Origin: an uncultured Alistipes sp.
Lineage (GTDB): Bacteria; Bacteroidota; Bacteroidia; Bacteroidales; Rikenellaceae
DNA: 26,100 bases
Assembly: GCA_937895825.1 (NCBI GenBank)
Contig: CALBKP010000045.1
Span: 1-26,100 of the forward strand
Direction: 5' to 3'
Shown here: piece by piece, positions 1 to 6,217 of the stretch
How the letters are laid out: each line of letters begins with the position of its first letter
How positions within the stretch are numbered: position 1 is the stretch's first letter
The notes under the pieces: generated by a model
Database searches by the model: none
What the model saw: the letters and a program-made list of their open reading frames with translations, nothing else
Told to the model about the DNA's origin: nothing
Program-made: the position numbers and the translations under genes

Positions 1-194
1 ATACCATTGTGGGTTCCTGCACTGCCAAATTTGCGAAGACGGAGTGCCCCCACTTCCAGATCTAAGTCATCGTAAATTACGAGTAGCTCTTCCGGATCCA
101 GCTTATAGAAATGCATGACTTCCTGTACGGACTCCCCGCTCAGGTTCATATAGGTCTGCGGCTTCATCACCAGCACCTTCTCCCCGCCGATGGT
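1..194 (-). pseudogene. pth: Internal fragment of a Firmicutes-like peptidyl-tRNA hydrolase
   Basis: Reading the minus strand from about base 194 down to base 1 gives an open, uninterrupted frame with hallmark peptidyl-tRNA hydrolase motifs: KPQTYMNLSGES (substrate-binding Asn), VIYDDLDL (catalytic Asp) and KFGSAGTHNG. The enzyme recycles peptidyl-tRNAs by hydrolysing the ester bond. Both ends are missing: the N-terminal third is cut at the junction near 190-200 and the C-terminus runs off the window. The GSAGTHNG form is, from memory, usual in Clostridia and related Firmicutes, whereas Bacteroidota enzymes have a GSDAGHNG-type sequence. Codon choice (many GAA, GGA, GGG) also differs from neighbouring genes. 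The fragment abuts the middle of an opposite-strand gene, so it is probably a chimeric contig end rather than a functional gene. Confidence 0.8.
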
Positions 195-539
195 GAGAAT
201 ATCGCTCAGAAGACCGAGGATATAGTAGGCCCCTACGACCTCCACGACTTCTTCCTCTACTGTGCTCTGCGTCGTCGCTATGCACCGTCGAAGATTGCCA
301 TGCTGGCATCTATCGCCTTCGAGGGTACGCACGACAAGGCTACCATCATCAAGTGGCTCAAGGTATTCTTCCGCCGCTTCTTCACTCAGCAGTTCAAGCG
401 CTCGGCTATGCCCGATGGCCCCAAGGTCGGAGCTGTGGGTCTCTCACCACGTGGCGACCTGCACATGCCTTCGGATGCTCATGAGCGCGCCTGGTTGCAG
501 GAGGTCGAGGAGATGGAACGTGAGCTTGATAACCTATAA
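195..539 (+). pseudogene. nadE: C-terminal fragment of glutamine-dependent NAD+ synthetase
   Basis: The last ~114 codons encode the C-terminal part of the long, glutamine-dependent NAD+ synthetase, which amidates deamido-NAD in the final step of NAD synthesis. Recognisable family stretches are TEDIVGPYDLHDFFLY, RRFFTQQFKRSAMPDGPKVG and LSPRGDLHMPSDA. The family is normally over 600 residues, so the nitrilase-like glutaminase domain and the ATP-binding P-loop are absent. The reading frame stays open upstream to base 111, but that part is the antisense of the peptidyl-tRNA hydrolase fragment and does not resemble NadE. The true NadE sequence therefore starts near 192-200, with no start codon there. 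The gene is most likely intact in the organism and truncated by a junction in this assembly. Confidence 0.85.
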
Positions 540-554
540 ACTGATACCGATACT

Positions 555-1151
555 ATGAAACGACTACTTATTCTATTTGTGGCCATGGTTGCTACTGCCG
601 GCAGCCTCTCGGCACAGGGCTGGCTCGATGCCTTGAAGGGTGCTGCTACGGAGATTGTCGACGAGGTTACGGGTGGCAAGGCTACCCAGGCACTGCTCCC
701 AGGCAAGTGGAGCTACTCCTCGCCCGCCGTGCGCCTTACAAGCAGCGATATGCTCGCCTCTACGCTCTCTTCGGGCGTAAGCCAGACGATGGAAGCCAAG
801 CTCCAGAAGGCCTACGACTTCGTTGGCATCAAGCCCGGAAGCTCAGCATTCACGTTCAATACGGATGGCAGCTTCACCGCCGTTATGGGTAAGCGTAGCC
901 TTGCAGGTACATATACCTACGACGCTACGAGCCACGCCATAGAGCTTAAGTTCAGCACCAAACTCTTGAACCTCCGCTCGATGAAGGGCTACGCCTTCCT
1001 CGATGGCGAGAAGATGGAGCTCGTCTTCGACTGCACCAAGCTCTTCGATCTGCTCACAGCCCTCGGCTCTAAGTCTTCGTCGCTTGGTACAATCACGGAG
1101 CTTGTCAAGAACTACGACGGCATGATGCTCGGCTTCGGCTATAACCGATAG
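555..1151 (+). CDS. DUF4923 lipocalin-like exported protein
   Basis: A 198-residue protein with a clear signal peptide (hydrophobic residues 4-18, cleavage after LSAQ) followed by GWLDALKG. It matches my memory of the Bacteroidota DUF4923 lipocalin-like family: a short helix, a 'G.WSYSSPAV' strand, 'FTFNTDGSFTAVMGKR', 'GTYTYD', then a C-terminal 'NYDGMMLGF'. It is expected to be periplasmic or outer-membrane associated; its ligand and role are unknown. It starts 15 bp after nadE and lies 9 bp before a second gene of the same family, so the three are probably co-transcribed. I saw no separate promoter. Family assignment is fairly secure, function is not. Confidence 0.85.
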   Translation: MKRLLILFVAMVATAGSLSAQGWLDALKGAATEIVDEVTGGKATQALLPGKWSYSSPAVRLTSSDMLASTLSSGVSQTMEAKLQKAYDFVGIKPGSSAFTFNTDGSFTAVMGKRSLAGTYTYDATSHAIELKFSTKLLNLRSMKGYAFLDGEKMELVFDCTKLFDLLTALGSKSSSLGTITELVKNYDGMMLGFGYNR

Positions 1152-1160
1152 TCCCACGCT

Positions 1161-1808
1161 ATGAGACGTATATATATAATAATGGTATTGATGGTGGCAG
1201 GGCTCCTCGGCTCTGCCACCGAGGCCTCGGCACAGATAGACTTCGGCCGTGCTCTGAACGCGCTGCTTGGTGGTACGACTCAAGACCAGAACTCGCCCAC
1301 TGAGCCAGTCAAGACACCTTACGATGTGCTTCGTGAGAATGCCCCCCAACACTCGAAGATTACGGGCGTGTGGCTATACCACTCTGCCGCTATCGAGTAC
1401 CTCGGCAACCTGCCGTTTGCCGATGTAGCCCTCTCGCAGCTTGAGGCTGTTGGCCAGGGTGAGCTACGCGCTAAGGGTATCACGGCGGGCTTCTTCGGCC
1501 TTACGGTACGCCGTAACGGTGTGGTGTATCTGAGTTATGAGGATGAGATATACGAGGGTAGTTATAGCTACGATGCAACCGATGCATCGCTAAAGATTAG
1601 CGCCCAGGTCGATGGCTCGACTATGAGTGCTCGTGGCTATCTAAAGATTGAGAATGGACGACTCGTCCTGCTCGTCGATGCTCGCGATGTTATGAGCATC
1701 CTGCTCAAGGCCTTCCCTGAGTATAGGAACAACCCCACGGTGGTCTCTGCCGAGAGCACCCTGCGTAACTTCGATGGCGTATATATCGCCGTGCATTTAA
1801 GCCGTTAG
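1161..1808 (+). CDS. DUF4923 lipocalin-like exported protein, second tandem copy
   Basis: A 215-residue protein with an N-terminal signal peptide (hydrophobic 5-22, cleavage near ASAQ). The body shares the DUF4923 pattern with the preceding gene: 'ALNALLGG' after the signal, 'GVWLYHSAA', 'GSYSYDATDASLKI', and a final 'LRNFDGVYIAVHL' matching 'VKNYDGMMLGFGY' of its neighbour. The copies are highly diverged, so the duplication is old. An extra linker of about 25 residues rich in Thr, Gln and Pro sits after the first helix. The stop codon overlaps the stop of the convergent ispD gene by 4 bp (TTAG shared), with no room for a terminator between them. Function unknown. Confidence 0.8.
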   Translation: MRRIYIIMVLMVAGLLGSATEASAQIDFGRALNALLGGTTQDQNSPTEPVKTPYDVLRENAPQHSKITGVWLYHSAAIEYLGNLPFADVALSQLEAVGQGELRAKGITAGFFGLTVRRNGVVYLSYEDEIYEGSYSYDATDASLKISAQVDGSTMSARGYLKIENGRLVLLVDARDVMSILLKAFPEYRNNPTVVSAESTLRNFDGVYIAVHLSR

Positions 1809-2482
1809 GCCTGACCCCTTGAGAGCCACCACTCGGCCCACTCCATATCTTCTGGCGTGGTGAGCTTTAGGTTCGATCTCTCACCCTCAACAAGGGTTAT
1901 ATATCCGCCTGCCGCCTCAACGACCGAGGCATCATCCGTAAATCGCGGGTCGTAGGGTAGAGAGTAGGCACTACGTAGCACCTCAGCTTTGAATAGCTGG
2001 GGTGTTTGTACTATGCGTAGCTCCGATCGTGGCACAATCATCGACTCCGTGCCCGCCACTCTTCGTATCGAGTCGACGACATCTACGACGGGTATCACGG
2101 CATCGCACTCCTCCACCTTGAGCACCGTGCGTAGTATCAGCCGCTTCGACACCAGCGCCCTAACGCCATCGTGTACGGCTATGTACTCCACCTCCGACGA
2201 TAGTGCCTCGATGCCACACTTCACCGAGTCGAAACGCTCCTTGCCACCCGCCACAACCTTATGCACCGCCACGTCGAAGCGTGCCGCGAGGTTCTTCCAT
2301 AGGGCTATGTGCTCATCGGGAAGTACGACGACAATCTCCGCCCCAGGCAGTGCCTCGGCAAAGGTATTTATGGTGCGCGCCACCACGGGCTCGCCACCGA
2401 GTATCATAAACTGCTTCGGCAGCGACGACTGCATGCGTCGTCCCGAGCCGCCTGCTACGATTATTACTCCTCGCTTTGCCAT
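1805..2482 (-). CDS. ispD: 2-C-methyl-D-erythritol 4-phosphate cytidylyltransferase
   Basis: A 225-residue enzyme that transfers CMP from CTP to methylerythritol 4-phosphate, the third step of non-mevalonate isoprenoid synthesis. Visible motifs are the nucleotide-binding VAGGSGRRM (residues 9-17) with Lys23, HDGVR (104-108), QTPQLF (159-164), FTDDASVVE (181-189) and the C-terminal NLKLTTPED (204-212). Length is normal for a monofunctional IspD; no IspF domain is fused. The start ATG lies inside the end of the upstream YhbP-like gene (19-bp overlap), so it is translated from the same minus-strand operon that begins at the M23 lipoprotein. It converges on the DUF4923 gene with a 4-bp overlap. 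Confidence 0.95.
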   Translation of the reverse strand: MAKRGVIIVAGGSGRRMQSSLPKQFMILGGEPVVARTINTFAEALPGAEIVVVLPDEHIALWKNLAARFDVAVHKVVAGGKERFDSVKCGIEALSSEVEYIAVHDGVRALVSKRLILRTVLKVEECDAVIPVVDVVDSIRRVAGTESMIVPRSELRIVQTPQLFKAEVLRSAYSLPYDPRFTDDASVVEAAGGYITLVEGERSNLKLTTPEDMEWAEWWLSRGQA

Positions 2483-2892
2483 ATCAGTTTTGTTCCAAAT
2501 CCTAAGGTGTTATCCGTTAGCTTCAGCATGGTTGGCTCCACCATCCATAGCGTTAGCGGTGCTACGGCAGCATAGGGAAAGCGCTTGATGTAGGTGCGCT
2601 TAGCCTCCTCGTCGCCCTGCTCTGCTATGCCCTCAACCTGTAAGCCCTGCACACGACCCACCACACGTGTTTCGAGCACTATGGAGAGAGCCACACGTCT
2701 ATTCTCGGCCATCTCCTGACCATGGCGTGTTGTTAGGTCTGAGGTAAATACGAAGCGATTACGACGCTTGTCGTATGCATAGAAACAGTTGGCAACGTAG
2801 GGCTTGCCATCGCTGTTCACCGTCGCCAACGTCAGCACATGGTGCTTGGCTATAAACTTAGCGAAGCGTTCGTCTATCGTGGTGTTACTCAT
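2464..2892 (-). CDS. YhbP-like (UPF0306) PNPOx-fold flavin-binding protein
   Basis: A 142-residue protein of the pyridoxamine-5'-phosphate-oxidase-like fold, which usually binds FMN or a related cofactor. It resembles E. coli YhbP throughout: 'VANCFYAYD' near residue 33, 'TSDLTTRHGQEM' near 50, 'KRFPYAAVAP' near 103, and the characteristic C-terminal 'LTDNTLGFGTKLIW' (compare FTDNTLGFGKKMIW in YhbP). The substrate is unknown; members are often annotated as general-stress or heme/flavin proteins without proof. It overlaps the M23 lipoprotein upstream by 8 bp and ispD downstream by 19 bp, which indicates tight translational coupling. No signal peptide is present, so it is cytoplasmic. Confidence 0.88.
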   Translation of the reverse strand: MSNTTIDERFAKFIAKHHVLTLATVNSDGKPYVANCFYAYDKRRNRFVFTSDLTTRHGQEMAENRRVALSIVLETRVVGRVQGLQVEGIAEQGDEEAKRTYIKRFPYAAVAPLTLWMVEPTMLKLTDNTLGFGTKLIWQSEE

Positions 2893-4228
2893 TGCTCTTC
2901 ACGTCGGTTTGAGCCTCTGTCTCTACGGCAGGCTCCTTTGCTGGGAATATATCCTCGTCTGTGATGCATACAAAGCCCTCAGGCGTGGTGCCGTTAAGCT
3001 CGGCAATCACGCGGTCGCGTACCGCCTCGAAGCGTACACGATGAGCCTCCGCAATGGGCTCTGCTGGCTCTTGAGGCACCTTTAGCGGGTCTATCGCCTT
3101 GCCATTCTTCCAGATGCGGTAGTCCAGGTGTGGCCCCGTAGATGTGCCCGTCGAGCCTACGTAACCGATAAGCTGGCCCTGCGATACACGCGTTCCCACG
3201 CGGATACCCTTGGCAAAGCCGCGCAAGTGTAGGTAGCCTGTAACGATGCTTCCTGCGTGCTGGATCTTTATGGTGTTACCACCGCCACCACCCCAGCCAG
3301 CGAACGTCACAACGCCATCGGCCACGGAGTGTACATGTGTTCCCGAGGGTGCTGCATAGTCAACGCCATGGTGCGGACGATAGACCTTGTGTACGGGGTG
3401 TAGTCGTGCGTTGGAGAACTTCGAACTTATTCGTGTATACTTTAGCGGTGCCTTAAGCAGCTGCTTGCGCAACGACTCGCCGTTAGCCTCCCAGTAGCGT
3501 AGCTTGCCCTCCTCCTGAGCGTAGGGTATGGCGTAGTACACCTTGCCGCCGTGGTTGAACTCTGCACCCCAGATGCGACCAATGCCCACCGACTTGTCGT
3601 CTACGAACTTCTCATCGTAGATAACCTTGAACGAGTCACCCGCTTGTATGCCGAAGAAATCCACCGTCCACTGATATATATCCTCGAACTCAGCAGCGAG
3701 GGCATAGGGTAGATCCTTCTCCATGATAGCGCCCCAGAGTGATGAGTTGATCACAGCTTCGCTGCGCATGCGCTTCACCTCCACGGGACGTGATCCGAGG
3801 GCCACGCTTACGCTGTCGCCCCTGAAGCCAAAGACCACGTAATCTATGGCGTTACGGTGGTAGACAACGTAATCCACAACGTCACGCTCACCAAGCGAGT
3901 CCACCTCGTGGCGTGTAAACGTCGTATAGGCGTTATCCGCACGTATCTGTCGTAGTGGAAATATCTCCTTTGCAGCCTTGTCCAGGCGGTCAACCATCAC
4001 CGCCGATATACCCCTGCGACCAAGTATTCCGCCTACGGTCTCACCCATGCGCACGGTGTCATCGGCGATGGTGTAACCCTCTATGTCGATGCCATAGAGC
4101 AACACCGGTTCACGCTCGACGACACTCTGAACACTCTGATCATCATCCCCATTGTCGGTGGAGCTGCCGCTGCATGATGCCATAACGAGAAGGAGCATCA
4201 ATGCAGAAAAACGTATCATCATCTTCAT
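2885..4228 (-). CDS. M23-family LysM-less lipoprotein endopeptidase (variant zinc site)
   Basis: A 447-residue lipoprotein. I start it at the ATG at 4228; a TTG nine bases upstream is in frame but overlaps the promoter box. Residues 1-18 form a lipoprotein signal ending at Cys19 (VMAS-C), followed by an acidic stretch. A long middle region contains OapA/DipM-like strands ('YTRISSKFSNARLHPVHKVY'), then the M23 domain: 'HHGVDYAAP' with His286 and Asp290, 'YLHL' with His334 and 'GPHLDYR' with His367. M23 enzymes cut cross-link or stem peptides in peptidoglycan. The usual HxH motif is HLD here, so the third zinc ligand is Asp369 instead of His. I believe this occurs in other Bacteroidota homologues. 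First gene of a three-gene operon with the YhbP-like gene and ispD. Confidence 0.92.
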   Translation of the reverse strand: MKMMIRFSALMLLLVMASCSGSSTDNGDDDQSVQSVVEREPVLLYGIDIEGYTIADDTVRMGETVGGILGRRGISAVMVDRLDKAAKEIFPLRQIRADNAYTTFTRHEVDSLGERDVVDYVVYHRNAIDYVVFGFRGDSVSVALGSRPVEVKRMRSEAVINSSLWGAIMEKDLPYALAAEFEDIYQWTVDFFGIQAGDSFKVIYDEKFVDDKSVGIGRIWGAEFNHGGKVYYAIPYAQEEGKLRYWEANGESLRKQLLKAPLKYTRISSKFSNARLHPVHKVYRPHHGVDYAAPSGTHVHSVADGVVTFAGWGGGGGNTIKIQHAGSIVTGYLHLRGFAKGIRVGTRVSQGQLIGYVGSTGTSTGPHLDYRIWKNGKAIDPLKVPQEPAEPIAEAHRVRFEAVRDRVIAELNGTTPEGFVCITDEDIFPAKEPAVETEAQTDVKSNE

Positions 4229-4234
4229 ACTCTG

Positions 4235-4242
4235 CAAAGATA
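4235..4242 (-). promoter_or_regulatory. Bacteroidota -7 box for the M23/yhbP-like/ispD operon
   Basis: On the minus strand this reads TATCTTTG, a perfect TAnnTTTG box. It ends only about 6 bases before the ATG at 4228, so the transcript would begin at or a few bases before the start codon. No clear TTTG -33 box is visible about 20 bp upstream. Confidence 0.45.
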
Positions 4243-4313
4243 ATATTTATTTTGCTTTTTACCTAATGTTTGGTTGTCGGTTATGGCCATTTAACGCCAA
4301 AACAGATGTAATA

Positions 4314-4345
4314 TTTGGTAATTATAAAAATAAATAGTACCTTTG
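4314..4345 (+). promoter_or_regulatory. Bacteroidota-type promoter for lpxK
   Basis: TTTG at 4314-4317 and TACCTTTG at 4338-4345 are separated by 20 bp, matching the sigma-ABfr promoter of Bacteroidota. The start codon of lpxK follows 41 bases after the -7 box. Confidence 0.75.
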
Positions 4346-4386
4346 GCAGGATTGTGACATTACGTGTCGCATAATTATTGTGTAGA

Positions 4387-5442
4387 ATGGAGTTTTTGAA
4401 GCGCATACTTTCATGGATATATACGATGGTGATCGTCATTCGCCATCGCCTCTATGATTGGGGCGTGTTCAAGAGCTACTCGTTCGACATACCCATCATC
4501 TGTATCGGCAATATCACGGTTGGTGGTACGGGCAAGACTCCTACGGCCGAACATCTGATTTCGCTCCTTAGCAGCGACTATAACATAGCCATCCTCTCGC
4601 GTGGCTACGGCCGCCGTACCAAGGGCTATCGCGAGGTGCAGACCGAGGACTCGTATATCAACGTTGGCGACGAACCATTGCAGATAAAATTGAAGTTTCC
4701 TTCGACAATCGTTGTTGTCTCGGAGGATAGAGTTGCTGGCATCGAGCGCATACGCAAGGAGCATCCCGAGGTCAATCTTATCATCATGGACGATGGCTTC
4801 CAGCACCGCAAGGTCAAGGCGAAGGTGAACATCATACTCGTTGACTCCACACGCCCCATTGATGCCGATAGCATGTTACCATTGGGTCGTTTGCGTGACT
4901 TGAGGTCGCGCCTCTCGGCCGCGCACTTCTTTATCGTTACGAAGTGTAATAAGGATATGGCTCCGCTGGATAAGCGCTTGTGGCATAACAAGCTACGCTC
5001 TATCGCCTACCAGAAGGTCTATTTCACAACCATCGAGAGCCGCCGTGTATGTCCGCTCTTTAACTTTGAGGACAGAGAGGAGGTAAACTACGGACAGCAG
5101 GCCATCATCATTTCGGGTATTGGCAACCCTCGCCCCTTTGTCCATCAGGTTGAGACGCACTTTAATGTTGTCGATAAGATGCTCTTTGCCGACCACCATG
5201 TCTTCACGGCAGAGGATATGCGCCGCTTGTATAAGAAGCTTAAGCATAACCCTCGCGCGGTGATTATCATGACCGAGAAGGATGCCGTGCGCCTACGCCG
5301 CTCGAAACTTCCTGAGCCATTGATGCGTGCCATGTACTTTATGCCTATACACATGTCCTTTGTCGAGGGACCCGATACAGACTTCCGTGGTAAACTTATT
5401 GCCGAGATTAAGTGCGAGTCGAAGTCGAAGAGTATTACTTAG
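4387..5442 (+). CDS. lpxK: Tetraacyldisaccharide 4'-kinase (lipid A synthesis)
   Basis: A 351-residue inner-membrane-associated kinase that phosphorylates the 4' position of the lipid A disaccharide precursor. An N-terminal hydrophobic helix (about residues 6-18) is followed by the family P-loop 'GNITVGGTGKTP' (residues 41-52) and the motif 'IIMDDGFQHRKV' (about 138-149). 'DSTRPI', 'LPLGRLRD' and the C-terminal 'FADHHVFT' and 'MTEKDAVRL' segments complete the LpxK pattern. I choose the ATG at 4387; a TTG at 4378 is in frame but would add only MCR. ssb follows after 27 bp, probably in the same transcript. Nothing unusual in the catalytic motifs. Confidence 0.95.
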   Translation: MEFLKRILSWIYTMVIVIRHRLYDWGVFKSYSFDIPIICIGNITVGGTGKTPTAEHLISLLSSDYNIAILSRGYGRRTKGYREVQTEDSYINVGDEPLQIKLKFPSTIVVVSEDRVAGIERIRKEHPEVNLIIMDDGFQHRKVKAKVNIILVDSTRPIDADSMLPLGRLRDLRSRLSAAHFFIVTKCNKDMAPLDKRLWHNKLRSIAYQKVYFTTIESRRVCPLFNFEDREEVNYGQQAIIISGIGNPRPFVHQVETHFNVVDKMLFADHHVFTAEDMRRLYKKLKHNPRAVIIMTEKDAVRLRRSKLPEPLMRAMYFMPIHMSFVEGPDTDFRGKLIAEIKCESKSKSIT

Positions 5443-5469
5443 TGATAGAAAAAGATAAATGATAAAAGT

Positions 5470-5979
5470 ATGATTAACAAGGTTATATTAGTAGGAAACG
5501 TAGGTATGGATCCCGAGGTCCGTACCTTGGAAACGGGTGTCAAGGTGGCACGTGTGCGCCTCGCTACCACGGAGCGTATTTTCAATCGCCAGACAAACGA
5601 GACCACCGAGCATACCGAATGGCATACGGTGACCCTATGGCGTGGCCTCGCCGAGGTTGCCGATAAGTATGTCCGCAAGGGTTCGCAGATATATGTCGAG
5701 GGTAGCCTTCGTAATCGCGAGTGGGAGCGTGATGGTGTTAAGCACTATGCTACGGAGATTGTTGCCGACGAGATGAAGCTCCTCGGCCGTAGACAGGAGG
5801 GCGCAGCTCCTCAGATGAGTACGCCACAACCAGGCTATACACCTCAGCAGCCTAACTATGTACCTCAGCAGCCGAGCTATTCACAGCCGACGCAACCGAG
5901 CTACTCGGCACCTCAGCCCCAGCCACAACCCATGGCTCCAGCTATGCCAACGGAGGATCCCGACGATCTGCCGTTCTAA
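5470..5979 (+). CDS. ssb: Single-stranded DNA-binding protein
   Basis: A 169-residue SSB that coats single-stranded DNA during replication, repair and recombination. The OB-fold occupies about residues 1-108 and begins 'MINKVILVGNVGMDPEVR', with 'EWHTVTLWRGLAEVADKYV' and 'IYVEGSLRNREW'. A low-complexity linker of Pro, Gln, Tyr and Ser (residues ~118-160) leads to the acidic protein-interaction tip EDPDDLPF. It follows lpxK closely and is followed by a hairpin terminator at 6010-6043. Confidence 0.95.
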   Translation: MINKVILVGNVGMDPEVRTLETGVKVARVRLATTERIFNRQTNETTEHTEWHTVTLWRGLAEVADKYVRKGSQIYVEGSLRNREWERDGVKHYATEIVADEMKLLGRRQEGAAPQMSTPQPGYTPQQPNYVPQQPSYSQPTQPSYSAPQPQPQPMAPAMPTEDPDDLPF

Positions 5980-6009
5980 GCGTGTCGAGATAGTGTGAAA
6001 GAGAAATAT

Positions 6010-6043
6010 GGGGTATCCGACATAACTGGATGCCCCTTTCTTT
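6010..6043 (+). terminator. Intrinsic terminator after ssb
   Basis: The arms GGGGTATCC (6010-6018) and GGATGCCCC (6028-6036) pair over 9 bp with one G-T wobble, and TTTCTTT follows immediately. Confidence 0.7.
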
Positions 6044-6116
6044 GTCACCATTGACGAATATGTAAAATGCATAGTTGCAAATTTATTCCGGAATTTTCGG
6101 TGAAATAAAAGATAAA

Positions 6117-6148
6117 TTTGTAGATGTGAATTATTATTCATATTTTTG
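6117..6148 (+). promoter_or_regulatory. Bacteroidota-type promoter for the DUF4988 lipoprotein
   Basis: TTTG at 6117-6120 and TATTTTTG at 6141-6148 are spaced by exactly 20 bp. The start codon is at 6218, giving a 5' UTR of roughly 60 bases that is A/T-rich. Confidence 0.75.
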
Positions 6149-6217
6149 TATTTTGAATTATGCCTCAATGTGTTGTGGCTGTTGTAATAAGACAACAAAC
6201 TATTTAAAAATAACTAT

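Noticed and set aside
111..194. N-terminal extension of the NadE frame to the ATG at 111
   Set aside because: Those codons are antisense to peptidyl-tRNA hydrolase and do not match NadE; they are open by chance at the junction.
843..1352. A 169-codon minus-strand frame over the DUF4923 pair
   Set aside because: It spans two real genes and their junction, with no motif or promoter.
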